Program-made: the position numbers and the translations under genes | Assembly: GCA_964035575.1 (NCBI GenBank) | Contig: OZ037872.1 | Coordinates: 496,001-560,000, forward strand | DNA: 64,000 nucleotides | From: Rhynchopus sp. YZ270_cl-10 | Taxonomy: Eukaryota; Euglenozoa; Diplonemea; Diplonemida; Diplonemidae | Direction of reading: 5' to 3' | Notes under the pieces: model-generated | Database searches by the model: none | What the model was told of the DNA's origin: nothing | The model's input: only the letters and a program-made list of their open reading frames with translations | Shown here: in pieces, positions 9,643 through 19,812 of the stretch | How the letters are laid out: every line of letters begins with the position of its first letter | Position numbering within the stretch: position 1 is the first letter of the stretch

Positions 9643-11799
9643 TCATTCAGGGAAAACCTTTGTGACAGTGCCCATGGCAACGGTGGTGCCTCCTGCCCTC
9701 AGGATGACACGCCCGAATCCGCGAAATTCTGAAGAAAGCTCGACGCAGGTTGGCTCGCTGAGGGCGACGAGGACGGCACCGGTTTTGCCTGGCGAGATGA
9801 TTTTCGCGCATTTCCCTTGCAGAGGAACGAACCGCTTGATCTTGCCTTCCACAACCGCGGTTTGGATGTGCGCGACAAAGGTGAAGCTTTTGACGATGCG
9901 TGTTGCTTCGGATATGTTGAGGAGGGTCATTTCTATGAAACGACATACTTTACAGGGAAGGTCAGCACTTGCAACCGCCATGCCCATGCCCACCTGCGAC
10001 ACATCCAACGCAGCAGGAAACGACAGCTCCACATTGTCCCCTGCACGCGCCGTATCCACACTCGTCCTATGCCTCTCAATCGCCTTCACCGTCCCCGTCA
10101 CATTCCCAGGAAGAATCACGACCTTACTCCCACAGGACACCTCCCCCGTCTGTATCGTCCCCGCGATGCCCCCCTTGAGAGTATCAGAGACAGACATACG
10201 CAGGGGCATGCCTTTGCTCTGCCGCTTGAAGTTGGGCAGGTTGTCCAACGCCTCCACCAACGTTGCCCCAGAGTACCACCCCAGCCGTTCCTCCCCTCTC
10301 TCGACTATATTCGCCCCAGTCAAACCGGACACAGGAATGTACACTACGTTGGCAGGTTTAAAGCCGGTGGCCTGCAGGAAGGCTCCGATTTTCGCGGTGA
10401 TCTCTTCAAATCGGGTTTGCGAAAAATCGACCGTATCCATTTTGTTGACCGCAACAACGAGGTGTGTGATCCCCGAGCCTCGGAGGATGTAGATCGCCTC
10501 TTTGGTCTGCCCTCTTTCAAGGCCGGTTTCGAATTCTCCGTTGACTGCGTTTACGACAATGATACTGGCATCTGCTTGGGACGCACCGAGACAGGTGTTT
10601 CCTTGAAACGCAGCGTGCCCTGGCGCATCGAGAATGGTGACCCTTTTGGTAGGGAGGGTAACGTAGGCCGTCGCAATGTCCATGGTCACGCCACGTTCCC
10701 GCTCCTCTTCGGTTTCGTCGAGGACCCATGCATAGTGGAAGGAGGCTTTCCCCATGGCTTTGCTTTCCTTTTCGAATTTGTGGAGGGTGCGTTGAGGGAC
10801 CTCTCCCAATGCGTAGAGGAGATGCCCCATCAGCGTGGACTTCCCCGCATCCACATGCCCCACCACTACGGCGGTCAACATGGAACGCGAAAATTTTTCC
10901 GTCAGCTTCCCCGTAGGCATTTCCCGAGCGGAGCATGGCGTTGTCTCGACAACCAGCTCCTCCTGCGGGACTGCGTTCTCGAGGTCCAAGCCTGCTGTGT
11001 TGGTGACACCACCCTTTGCGATCGCCTTTTTGAGAAGCTCGTTTTGGTTGGCAGAGGCAAACTGTGCTGGAAGCATCGAAGTGAACATGCTTGTTGGAGA
11101 CGTCGGAATGACAGCCGCCGCCACCTTCGGGGACGCAACAGCAGACGACGCGGAGGAGGCACTCTGGGTCCGCGGCATGTCCTCCTCCTCCACCTTCGCA
11201 AGCATCCTCATTTGCTGGTCAAGCGAGACCACACGACGCGCAGTCTTCTTCCCTGGGAGAAGAGGGTCTTCGGGGACCGGTGCAGGCACTGCGATTGGTT
11301 CTGGAGTAGGTTCCGCCCTGGGTGGTGGCGACGCTCTTTCAGGCTCTTTCGAAACAGGAGGGTCCTCGGGAGGAGATACACTCTTTTTCTTTGACCTACT
11401 CGAGACAGGAAGAGCAGCTTCCCATTCAGTGAGCCGGCCCCCATAGCATGCGAGGAAGTCTCGTTTGGTGTATGCTTTGCCGTCGGTGCTGTCAATACGG
11501 TGCTCATCCTTCGCACGCTCCCATTGTGCGTCAGATTTGTAGCAAGAAAGAAACTCCTGTTTTGTGTACATCTCGCCATCAGCCGGGTCCACCCGTTTCT
11601 CTTCAAACTCTGGTGTCGCAACAGACCACTCCCCAAGCCCCCCATAATTCGAAATAAAGTCTCGTTTTGTTAACGCAACACCCGAAACAGGGCAGATTCG
11701 CGCCTCCGCGGCCTCCCACTTCACTGTATCACCATAACAACTTATAAATTCATCCTTGCTATAAAAGTTACCATCTGTGTCTTTACGTTTTTCTGCCAT
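9643..11799 (-). CDS. HBS1-like translational GTPase with N-terminal repeats
   Basis: 718 residues. The C-terminal half is a complete translational GTPase: GHVDAGKST (G1, from residue 314), ERGVTMDIA (G2), DAPGH (G3), NKMD (G4) and SGLTG (G5), followed by eEF1A-type beta-barrel domains. The G2 sequence ERGVTMD fits HBS1 rather than eRF3. HBS1 works with Dom34/Pelota to release stalled ribosomes in the cytosol. The N-terminus is unusual: four tandem modules of ~30-35 residues (within 8-130), each with an aromatic/TK(R/Q/D)(D/E)F(I/L)(S/A)CY-type core and a following W, then a Pro/Ser-rich linker. The usual HBS1 N-terminal domain is not obvious. No intron is needed. Confidence 0.88.
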   Translation of the reverse strand: MAEKRKDTDGNFYSKDEFISCYGDTVKWEAAEARICPVSGVALTKRDFISNYGGLGEWSVATPEFEEKRVDPADGEMYTKQEFLSCYKSDAQWERAKDEHRIDSTDGKAYTKRDFLACYGGRLTEWEAALPVSSRSKKKSVSPPEDPPVSKEPERASPPPRAEPTPEPIAVPAPVPEDPLLPGKKTARRVVSLDQQMRMLAKVEEEDMPRTQSASSASSAVASPKVAAAVIPTSPTSMFTSMLPAQFASANQNELLKKAIAKGGVTNTAGLDLENAVPQEELVVETTPCSAREMPTGKLTEKFSRSMLTAVVVGHVDAGKSTLMGHLLYALGEVPQRTLHKFEKESKAMGKASFHYAWVLDETEEERERGVTMDIATAYVTLPTKRVTILDAPGHAAFQGNTCLGASQADASIIVVNAVNGEFETGLERGQTKEAIYILRGSGITHLVVAVNKMDTVDFSQTRFEEITAKIGAFLQATGFKPANVVYIPVSGLTGANIVERGEERLGWYSGATLVEALDNLPNFKRQSKGMPLRMSVSDTLKGGIAGTIQTGEVSCGSKVVILPGNVTGTVKAIERHRTSVDTARAGDNVELSFPAALDVSQVGMGMAVASADLPCKVCRFIEMTLLNISEATRIVKSFTFVAHIQTAVVEGKIKRFVPLQGKCAKIISPGKTGAVLVALSEPTCVELSSEFRGFGRVILRAGGTTVAMGTVTKVFPE

Positions 11800-12389
11800 A
11801 GTTTGGTTTTCTTCTCGCCTTTCGGTATGTGGGGATGTGTCCAGAAGGGGGGTGGATATGGGAAGTTAAAAAGAAAATTTATGTGAGTTTCGTGAACACC
11901 AAAGTCGTTGCTAATGACAAGCTTTGATATGGGAAGTTAAAAGGGATTTTATACGGTGGGTTTCGTATTCATTATGAAGAAGGAAGAGGGGGGGGGAAAT
12001 GAGAGGAGAAAAAAATGGTGATGATTTTTTTTTTTGAGCGCATGGCAGCGGTTGGGTGGATTTTTGAAAAAAATGGCAGAGGGGTGTTGGGTGTGGGGGA
12101 AGGGGGATATTACGCTTGGTGTGAACGGTTGAAAAGTATTTTTCAAAAAAAAAAAAAAATACCCCATTTTAGCCTCACCAATGTGATATACTCCTGCCAC
12201 ATTTTTTTTGTATTTGGCAACATCGGTCTTTGTTTTTTTTCTCATTTTTGTGTTGCCACATTTGACAAAAGAAAAGAAAAGGAACCCCTAAGTTAGATGA
12301 AATACGTCACCCCGAAACACTTTGAAAGATGAAACTAAATTCATGATTAGTCTTATTAGTCACCTTCAAAAAAAAAGGGGAGGAGGGTT

Positions 12390-12429
12390 GATCAGATGAA
12401 CAGAAGCCTCTCTCATGCTTAGTCATCTT
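12390..12429 (-). repeat. Hairpin repeat family A
   Basis: Plus strand ATCAGATGAACAGAAGCC, TCTCTCATGCTTAGTCATC. A diverged copy in the same orientation as the rest. Confidence 0.6.
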
Positions 12430-12640
12430 GAGGAAAAAGAATTGCCATGTCAAAAAAAAGGTGAAATTGATGGTGCAAAAAAAGGGCTGTTGCGGACACA
12501 GACACCAAACAACAGCTCTCCTTTTAAAAAAGGAAAATGTGCAAGACGAAAGCCTCTCGTGCACATACATCTTGAGCACCGAAGAAAGGTTAGAAATTGC
12601 TTGTAGACAGACCACTTCACCTGGAGTGTAGCAGATAAAG

Positions 12641-12686
12641 AAAAGTTTATAAGATGACCCTAAGCCTCTCGTGCTTAGTCACCTTG
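12641..12686 (-). repeat. Hairpin repeat family A
   Basis: A near-consensus copy: plus strand AAGTTTATAAGATGACCC, TAAGCCTCTCGTGCTTAG, TCACCTTG. It sits between the HBS1-like gene and the nucleoredoxin-like gene. Confidence 0.8.
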
Positions 12687-13170
12687 ATACATGAGACATT
12701 ATAACCTGGTATAACCACTGTTTTGTTTTGCTTTTGCTACATCGCGACAAACTCCTAAGAACCCTGAGTCAGGAACCTAGGGCGTGCAACGTAGCTTTAT
12801 TTCCTGAATAAGAAAAAAAAATCATGCACGGATGTGGCCACTCTCGTGACAAAAAAAAAAAAAAATCCCCTTTTTATTTTGCCAATTTAATTAAATTCGT
12901 TGTTCCCCCCCAATTTGAAAACCTCGTGTCAGCTAGAAGAGAACACAAAGGCCAGTTTTTTTCCCCCCATTTTATTTCCTCCATTTTTGAATTTTGAATG
13001 TTTTTTCCAACTTTGACGACCTTTTTTTGAATTTTGAATAATACTACCCCTCAATCCTCTGGGGGAAAAGAAGAAAAAATCCGACTTTTTTTTTCATTAC
13101 ATCGACCCTTTTCCCACCTAACACTTGGGCCCGCACTCAATTTATTAATTTTTGCAAACCCCAAAAAAAC

Positions 13171-14448
13171 TCAACGGGACAGCTGGAGACGAGATTCCTT
13201 TCCTTCCTTGCAGCGTGCCACGAAGTCCTTGATGGATGCTGCAGTGATGTCCACTGGGAGTGCTTCGTAGAAGGCCCCTCCCTTGGGGATATCGATGTAC
13301 AGCATGAGGGGTTCGTCGTCGGGCATCTTGCAGCGCTTGGAACCTTCCTTCTGCATCAGCGCGCCGAGCTGGTCCCCGATTGGCGACTTTGTCTTGCTGT
13401 AGAAGAAGATGGTCTCTGGTGTGCCTTCCTCTGCAGCAAAGCTTTCCTTTGCAACGGCAGTGAGCTCGGACACCACGGATGCCTGCTCGTCGTCGTCACA
13501 CCCCTCACAACGGATCAACACGGCTGCTGCAGAGTTGATGTCCACTCCGTTGCTCTCAGGGCCATCCTTGATGTCACCAACTGGAGGTGGCATCCACCCC
13601 TCAGATGCCACAACGTCGGCACCAGCAGAAACCTTTGCTCTTGCGTTGTTGTTCAGCAATTTCCCCTCAGAGTTGAAGACCGCAAAGTGTGGAATTCCCT
13701 TCGCGTCAACCAAAGAGGACATAAGCTTTCTGCTTGGTGCGTCATAAGGCAGGCAGTAGTACGGAGCGTGCGCATCCTTGAAGTAGCTCATCATCTCATC
13801 GTTGCTTTTGTCTGCACTGCAGAAGATGATCTCGAAGGAAGGGTCCTTCGCTTTGTACGCCTCATAAAAGGAAGCAAGCTCCGGGGTAAACACCCTGCAA
13901 GGTCCACACCAGTGTGCAGAGCAGTAGACTCCAATGGTAGATTTACCCTTCAGTGCGTCGGCAACAGCGTGCTCGGTGCCGTCCTGGGAGACAAGGGTTG
14001 TTCCAAGGCATTCCTCCCAGGTTGGTGGTGCCCAAGGGAAGTTGTCAGCGTTGGTGTCGGTCATCACCATCTCAACGCCGTTCTTCGCGATGACAGTACC
14101 CTCAGTGTCGAAGACAACCAGCTCCGGGATCCCCTCTCCTCCGTGCTTCTGGGCGAACGTCTGGCGGGTTTCCGCCTCAAATGGCACTGCAGCCCACGGC
14201 ATGCTCGCGTAGTACTCCTCGAAGGAGTCCGCATCACGGTCCAAAGAGAAGAACACAATCTCAAACGCATGCTTCTCCTTGTTCTGCGTGTAGAACTTTG
14301 CCAGCTCCGGGGTAAACCGCTTGCACGGCGGGCACCAATGCGCGCTGAAGTACGCAAGCACGTACTTCGTCCCCTGCAGAACCTCCTCAGTGCTCTTCTT
14401 CCCTGCCTTTGTCAAAAGGTGCGTTCCGATTTGCTTCAAAAGTGCCAT
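13171..14448 (-). CDS. Nucleoredoxin/tryparedoxin-like protein, two thioredoxin domains
   Basis: 425 residues in one exon. Two thioredoxin-like domains stand in tandem, each with a redox-active CxxC: WCPPC at 38-42 and WCGPC at 180-184, both followed by (K/R)xFTPEL as in nucleoredoxins and tryparedoxins. A third segment (about 300-425) with a possible thioredoxin-like fold lacks CxxC. No targeting signal is seen, so a cytosolic disulfide reductase is likely (inference). The first Met is chosen because the domain starts at once. A family A fragment with GCTTAGGGG lies ~50-90 bases upstream of the ATG. Confidence 0.88.
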   Translation of the reverse strand: MALLKQIGTHLLTKAGKKSTEEVLQGTKYVLAYFSAHWCPPCKRFTPELAKFYTQNKEKHAFEIVFFSLDRDADSFEEYYASMPWAAVPFEAETRQTFAQKHGGEGIPELVVFDTEGTVIAKNGVEMVMTDTNADNFPWAPPTWEECLGTTLVSQDGTEHAVADALKGKSTIGVYCSAHWCGPCRVFTPELASFYEAYKAKDPSFEIIFCSADKSNDEMMSYFKDAHAPYYCLPYDAPSRKLMSSLVDAKGIPHFAVFNSEGKLLNNNARAKVSAGADVVASEGWMPPPVGDIKDGPESNGVDINSAAAVLIRCEGCDDDEQASVVSELTAVAKESFAAEEGTPETIFFYSKTKSPIGDQLGALMQKEGSKRCKMPDDEPLMLYIDIPKGGAFYEALPVDITAASIKDFVARCKEGKESRLQLSR

Positions 14449-15560
14449 TTTTTTTGCTTTGTTTTTTTGCTCTTGAAGGGGGTTATTTGAGGAAAATTTT
14501 ATAAGATGAACCAGTCTGTGCTTAGGGGTTTATCACTCAAATTAATGAAGTGAATAAGTGGTTACCGAAGGGGGGGTTTTAGTGTTAAGGGGGGGAGGAG
14601 AAAAGTAAAGGAGGGAGAGAGATTCGTTTCATTGAATAGTGCAGGGGTGTGTTGGAGGGTGTGGGGTTAGGTGCGTGCTAGAGAGAAAAAGACACCTCCC
14701 CCCCTTCCCTTTTCCGGTTGCTTTTTGTTGAGGAATAAAGCATCTGGCACAAAGGGTTCCCCCCATTTCCCTTCTCTCCCTTGCGCCACTCACGATAGCG
14801 ACCACCCATTTTTTTGTTTCAATTTTCTTTTTTCTGCTTTTTTCTCACTGTCAATTTCTCACCACCATGGTGAAATTGTTTATTTTGGATTATTTTCGCC
14901 ACCCTACCCTCTCAACGACACATCATGAGATCCTCACACCAAGAGAAGTGCCCACCCACCCACCCTTTCCTATCCTCCTTTGTCGACAAATCGTCTGAAC
15001 GCCCATCTGAGTAACAGAGGTCATGTAGTCTACCTTGGTCGAATCCTTCCCATCCTACGCAAAGCATTGATAGTCCTGCCTTTTGCCTTTTTTTGGGATT
15101 CATTTTCAGGGCCTTCAACGTGTCGAAGTTAAGCCTTAACTTCGACAACTTTTTTATTTTGGTTTTTTTTTTTGTCGAAGTTCGACAAATCTAAAAAAAA
15201 ATGGGATTTTGGCAAAATCCTTTTATCTCTGACCGAGTTGCAGGGTAGTCCACGGGAGAAACTCGGTTCAGGGTTTTTACTTTAACATTCTCCTGTGATC
15301 CACTGTGACCATTTGGACAGAGCTCGTAGAACCCAGCGAGGAGTGAGCCAGGCAAAAGTAGCGTACCGTGCGCCTGCGGCGCAAGCAGGCATCCCACCCT
15401 TCCCATGACGTAGTTTGGCTGTAAATAAAGCGCCGTGGTATGCGCAATATTTGAAATGTTGCGTACCGTGGCTTCGCCAATCGACAAAACTGTGGACAGG
15501 CTTTGTCGATGGTTGAAGGCCCTGTTCATTTTTTCCAAAAAAAAAAAAAAAAAACAGCGA
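14449..15560. other. Intergenic spacer
   Basis: No gene supported. It contains a partial family A hairpin (14496-14530), a short palindrome (about 15120-15145, TGTCGAAGTTAAGCC and its complement) and a dispersed repeat (15350-15485) found inverted at 53248-53372. Confidence 0.6.
15350..15485 (+). repeat. Dispersed repeat, copy 1
   Basis: Contains AAAAGTAGCGTACCGTGCG, CCTGCGGCGCAAG, CCCACCCTTCCCATGACGTA and GAAATGTTGCGTACCGTGGC. The same blocks in the same order occur on the minus strand at 53248-53372. The paired GCGTACCGTG blocks suggest a decayed mobile element. Confidence 0.75.
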
Positions 15561-16418
15561 TCAGACCAACACTGGAACCCCTTCTTCTGGGCGAATTTCT
15601 TCGGGGCCATTTTGGGCGCGGCGCTTTTTTGCTTTTGTCGCTAGGAGTTTGTCTTGGAGGAGGGCAGCGCTTGCGTCGATGTCGTCAGCATAGACTCTAA
15701 TGAGCAGACGTCGTGCACGCTTTTTGTAGGTCGCACGGCACATCCGTTGTGTGACGGGCTCGCCCTTTGGAAGCTTAGGCCGCAACACCGCTGCCAATTC
15801 ATCCTCCACGAAGATCTCTATGACCCCCACCCCGGGTGCGGCCTCATCCTCAAAGAAATACACGTCAATCTCCTCTGGATGGCGTGTGTCCACTGCCGTC
15901 TCTCTGCAGTACAGCGGCTCTATCAACGCACCCTTCGGCTTTCCTGTATCAGAAAGCGCCTGGGCGAGCACCTCTTTCCCATAGTTCAGCTGCGCTTTGG
16001 ACATTTCAATGGTAACTTCGAAGAGCGGCCAGGCCTGCGGAAGGCGTTCTGGGACGGCGAGGGGGTTGAATTCGAGGTCAGGGTATTCTTGGGCTACGGT
16101 TTGGGCGACGGTGCGGACGAAGGTGAGGCGGTGGAGTTCGCTGGTGTTGGCAAGGGCAGAGGGGTGGACGGCGATGTCGATACAGTCGCGTCGTTCGCCG
16201 ACACTGCGGGGAGGTGCAAGGTGGAAGGGGATGTTCTCAACACCGTAGTGCATATCGTCCACCAGCTCAGAGGTGCCGATGTTCAGCGCAACGTCCCCGT
16301 AGTCGTAAGTGCTGTGCGGGTGCGGAACAGTCAACCTCAACCGTCCCTCCCCCTTCCTCAACATCCCCTCAAACTCCCTCTCCTCCTCTTCGGTAAGCGG
16401 GTCCTCATATGGATTCAT
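15561..16418 (-). CDS. PIH1-domain-like protein
   Basis: 285 residues in one exon. The middle (about 95-150) contains CIDIAVHPSALANTSEL, then a helical segment and YPDLEFNP, which follows the PIH1 pattern (a D-x-x-x-x-P-x-A motif, then a helix). A C-terminal segment ending in a possible CS/p23-like beta-sandwich would fit PIH1D or kintoun-type proteins. These are R2TP/HSP90 co-factors that assemble snoRNPs or axonemal dyneins. The assignment rests on this pattern alone and is moderate. The N-terminus is acidic and lacks a targeting signal. A C-rich pyrimidine tract and GAGCAG precede the ATG. Confidence 0.55.
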   Translation of the reverse strand: MNPYEDPLTEEEEREFEGMLRKGEGRLRLTVPHPHSTYDYGDVALNIGTSELVDDMHYGVENIPFHLAPPRSVGERRDCIDIAVHPSALANTSELHRLTFVRTVAQTVAQEYPDLEFNPLAVPERLPQAWPLFEVTIEMSKAQLNYGKEVLAQALSDTGKPKGALIEPLYCRETAVDTRHPEEIDVYFFEDEAAPGVGVIEIFVEDELAAVLRPKLPKGEPVTQRMCRATYKKRARRLLIRVYADDIDASAALLQDKLLATKAKKRRAQNGPEEIRPEEGVPVLV

Positions 16419-16668
16419 TGTGTATTATTAGCTGGGGTTTTGTGGGGTTGGGTTCTGCTCATAGGAGGAGGGGTGGTGGGGTGGGGGTGGGGGTGGGGGG
16501 AGGTAGGACAAACTGTTAATGGTACAGCTTACTCAAGAGTGTGGAAAAAAATGGCTCTTTTTTTGATCTTTGATCTCCTCTGACCGGAACGAAAAATTTG
16601 AAATGAATCTGCCTCTCGTGGAAAGATAGTAAAAAGAAACGCAAAGATGAGGCTCATCTCGTTTGATA

Positions 16669-18798
16669 TTAACGCTTCCATTTGCCTGGTGCGGCTTCAG
16701 TAAGCCAGGACTCTTCGATGGCGAGGGTGTCTCGCATGTAGCGTTTCTTTGTGAAGACAAGCTCGTTGAAGAGCAGCAGGGGTGGCTTATAGCGCTGCTT
16801 GAACAGCACGGAGGTGGGGTGGATGGCTACATCGTGTTTGCCTTCGGCGGTCACGTAGACCTTTTTGTCTGGGTGATACTGTGCTACGTTGAGGAAGAAG
16901 CCATAGCAGAACGCTTTGCGTACAGACGCACCTTTGTCACCCGCGAGCGCACTCAGGTCCACTTCTTCGCCGTCCTCTTCAGACTTCTTTTCTGTCTCCT
17001 TCATTTCCGCCAGCTTCTCAGCTTCGCTCTTCCGTGTAGACGCTTGAGGTGCACGGATCTCCTCTCTCACAAAGTCTGGCCGCTTGATGAGCTCCCCATG
17101 GATCTCAGTTAGCTGCCTCTTTACGTCCAGAACCGAAAGCATCTTACGGTAGTTGATGTACACCTTTTTGCACCATTCAAAACGGTCCTTCTGGGACTTC
17201 TGCTTTTTGAAGTCGTTGAACAGATTGAGCAGTGTCAAATGGTCACCATGGGGTGAGGCAAACGCAGCGCGCTTTTTATCCGCAGCGGCACGCTCCTGTG
17301 GGGTTGGGTTGGTCAAAACGTTTTCGACGGAAAGCATTGAGATGACTGTCACCACCTCCTCAAACACCCCAAGGCTCTCCGCGACAAGCAACGCCTTACC
17401 ATGATTCGGCGGCAGCGGGTATGCACCAATCTGCGAACCAATCACTGTCAAATTCCCTTTGTGGTCCAAAGCTCCCAACAAAAAGAGAAGGTGAAGCGCT
17501 GCGATCAAATGAGTCTTTACTGGAGGATCCACAAAGTCGAAGGTAAGCGGGTTCTTGATCCCAAGCTGTTTCAGCTGGAGCAGCACCGTCGCCAGGTTGA
17601 CTCGTTTAATTTCAGGTTCGGTTGTGGGGTTGAGCTGGAGGTAGTACTCCTCGGGGTACATCCTGTAGCAGTGCCCTGAGGCAACTCGCCCTGCACGTCC
17701 CGAACGCTGCTTTGCCTGCGCCTGACTGACCTCCACCTCCAACAGAGAGTCCATTCCTGTCCTCGGGTTGTAGCGCTTCTCCTTGACCAGACCGCAGTCG
17801 ACGACATAACGGATGTTCGGCAGCGTCAACGACGTCTCCGCCACGTTGGTACTGAGAATCACCTTGCGCTTCCCCTCCGGTGGAGGCACAAAGGCGCGTG
17901 CCTGCTTCTCAGGCGAGAGGTTCGCGTACAGAGGGATAACAAGAAGAGGCATGTCTCCTTCACCGAACCCCTTCGTTTTATCAAGAAGAATTCGGGTACA
18001 GTCCTCAATGGTGTCCTGTCCTGTTAAGAACACCAAAATGTCGCCTGTCTCTTTGGGGTTGTCGATATGAATTTGTAAGACCGTTGTCACCGCTGCGTCT
18101 ACAATGTTGAGAACAGGTTCTGTCGTATAGAAGACATCAACCGGATAGGCACGCCCCTCGATGTAGCCAATAGGGCAGCCCCCAAAGAAGTCGGAGAACA
18201 TCTGCGCATTCAAGGTCGCGCTCATGACAACAATCTTTAGGTCGTTGCGTTTGGAAATTAGCTGCTTCAATAACCCAAGCAGAACATCGCTGTTGATAGA
18301 ACGTTCGTGCGCCTCGTCAAGAATAATGCAAGAGTACTCCGAAAGAGAGGTCGACGTGAGCAGCTCTCTGAGCAGCAAACCGTCTGTCATATATTTGATC
18401 CTTGTGCTTGGTCCTGAGTTGTCGTCAAAACGAACTGCATATCCCACAGCACCACCAAGCTTGCACCCAAACTCCTCCGAAACACGCCGTGCAACAGTAA
18501 CTGCAGCAATCCGACGCGGCTGGGTGATTCCAATCACCTTGCCCGATGACTCCCTCGGGTAAAGCCGTTTCAGAAGGTACTGCGGAACCTGAGTGGTCTT
18601 CCCCGACCCGGTTTCTCCAATAAGCACAACGACCTGGTTCTGCTCTACCAACGACACCACAGCGTCCTCGGCCTCTGCTACTGGGAGCAGTCGTGTTGTC
18701 TTCCGCAAGTCCTGTGCAGTCCGCTTGCGGGCTTCCCACTCCGCATCATTCCCTCCATCCGCTTTTCGCTTCCCAGCGTACCGTGGGGGTTTTGACAT
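16669..18798 (-). CDS. DEAH-box RNA helicase, DHX33/Dhr2-like
   Basis: 709 residues in one exon. The helicase core has GETGSGKTTQ (Walker A), DEAHERS (motif II), SAT (motif III), FLTGQ (motif IV) and QRSGRAGR (motif VI), followed by winged-helix, ratchet and OB-fold regions. The C-terminal blocks VAIHPTSVLF and YMRD...W-L-EAAP, and the total length (~707 in human), resemble DHX33 more than DHX15/Prp43. DHX33 and yeast Dhr2 act in nucleolar pre-rRNA processing. The next gene upstream is also nucleolar (Pol5-like). The subfamily call is less sure than the DEAH call. A long CT-rich tract ending in AAAAAG lies just before the start. Confidence 0.9.
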   Translation of the reverse strand: MSKPPRYAGKRKADGGNDAEWEARKRTAQDLRKTTRLLPVAEAEDAVVSLVEQNQVVVLIGETGSGKTTQVPQYLLKRLYPRESSGKVIGITQPRRIAAVTVARRVSEEFGCKLGGAVGYAVRFDDNSGPSTRIKYMTDGLLLRELLTSTSLSEYSCIILDEAHERSINSDVLLGLLKQLISKRNDLKIVVMSATLNAQMFSDFFGGCPIGYIEGRAYPVDVFYTTEPVLNIVDAAVTTVLQIHIDNPKETGDILVFLTGQDTIEDCTRILLDKTKGFGEGDMPLLVIPLYANLSPEKQARAFVPPPEGKRKVILSTNVAETSLTLPNIRYVVDCGLVKEKRYNPRTGMDSLLEVEVSQAQAKQRSGRAGRVASGHCYRMYPEEYYLQLNPTTEPEIKRVNLATVLLQLKQLGIKNPLTFDFVDPPVKTHLIAALHLLFLLGALDHKGNLTVIGSQIGAYPLPPNHGKALLVAESLGVFEEVVTVISMLSVENVLTNPTPQERAAADKKRAAFASPHGDHLTLLNLFNDFKKQKSQKDRFEWCKKVYINYRKMLSVLDVKRQLTEIHGELIKRPDFVREEIRAPQASTRKSEAEKLAEMKETEKKSEEDGEEVDLSALAGDKGASVRKAFCYGFFLNVAQYHPDKKVYVTAEGKHDVAIHPTSVLFKQRYKPPLLLFNELVFTKKRYMRDTLAIEESWLTEAAPGKWKR

Positions 18799-19812
18799 TA
18801 TCGCTTTTTCTTCACCTTTTTAGAGAAATGAGAGGATGGAGGGAGGGTTTTAGGGAGGGGAGGGGAGGGAGGGGGGGTTAAGTTATCCGCAAAAACGAAA
18901 AGGTTTGAAAAAGGGGGGGAGAGAGAGAGGGGCAAGTGATTCTTTTGATGATGAAGACCCAAAAAATCCCAACCAAAAATAAAAAAAAAGGTTTGAAAAC
19001 GACTGTACCCGAAAAAGAGAGGTAGGCCGGTAAATATGACGAAAAAAATAAAAGGAAAAAAACAGCAACAACGAATTCACTTTTTGATGATATTGGCAGT
19101 CGAACAAAGTCTCTTATCAGTAAAAGGGGGGGAGTACTGTGGAAAGAGAAGAGACCCTGTTGGAAGTTGGAACACATATGACATAATGTGACCCACAAAA
19201 AAAAGGAAAAGCTAACGCAAAAAAGGAGAAAAATAAATAGAAAAAAAGAAAATTTTACTGAGACACTCTGTCCTATACACAGAGCACCCAAAAGGCATCT
19301 CTTTTTTCCAAAGAAAATGAAGGCAAAAGCAAAGGGGATATAAACCTCTCATTTGTCCTTCATTTTTTCTTCTTTGGCATCGCCAAAAAAAAAAAACGTG
19401 ATCCTGATCAGCCTGCTTTTCCCATTCCCTCAAGAGAGAAGGAAAATATACACAATCCCGTGTTGTGTTTTGCGCCCTTATTTTTCACCCCTGTGGTTTC
19501 TTTATCAGATTTTTTTTTACACTGGTTCCATGGGATTTCCTCAAGTTAGGTAAGTTGACAAACATGTAACGGCTCAAAAGTTGAAATCTCTGACCTTAAC
19601 CGATTTGATTCACTGATCTATAACAAAAAATCGAGCAGATTCGCGTTTTTAGCATTTTTAGTTGACCTCTGAGTTCACCATTTTTTCCCCGGCAACTTGA
19701 AAAAAAAACCACCCTTAAAAACGGGGTTTCCAAGGAACCAGTGTTAATATTTTTCGTTTCTTCTTTCTGTGTGATGACATTTTATTTTTTTGAACAAAAA
19801 TCTGGTAACATT
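18799..19812. other. Intergenic spacer
   Basis: No gene supported. The right part is AT-rich; the left end holds the pyrimidine-rich leader region of the helicase gene (sense strand). Confidence 0.6.

Larger units (their letters stand above)
11800..13170. other. Intergenic spacer with hairpin repeats
   Basis: No gene supported. A/T homopolymers and C-tracts dominate. Family A repeats lie at 12390-12429 and 12641-12686. A related element with GCCTCTCGTGCACATACATC is at about 12540-12575. Confidence 0.6.

Noticed and set aside
9817-11394. A 525-codon open frame on the plus strand
   Set aside because: It is antisense to the HBS1-like GTPase, rich in His/Arg, and matches no family; the minus-strand frame has all GTPase motifs.
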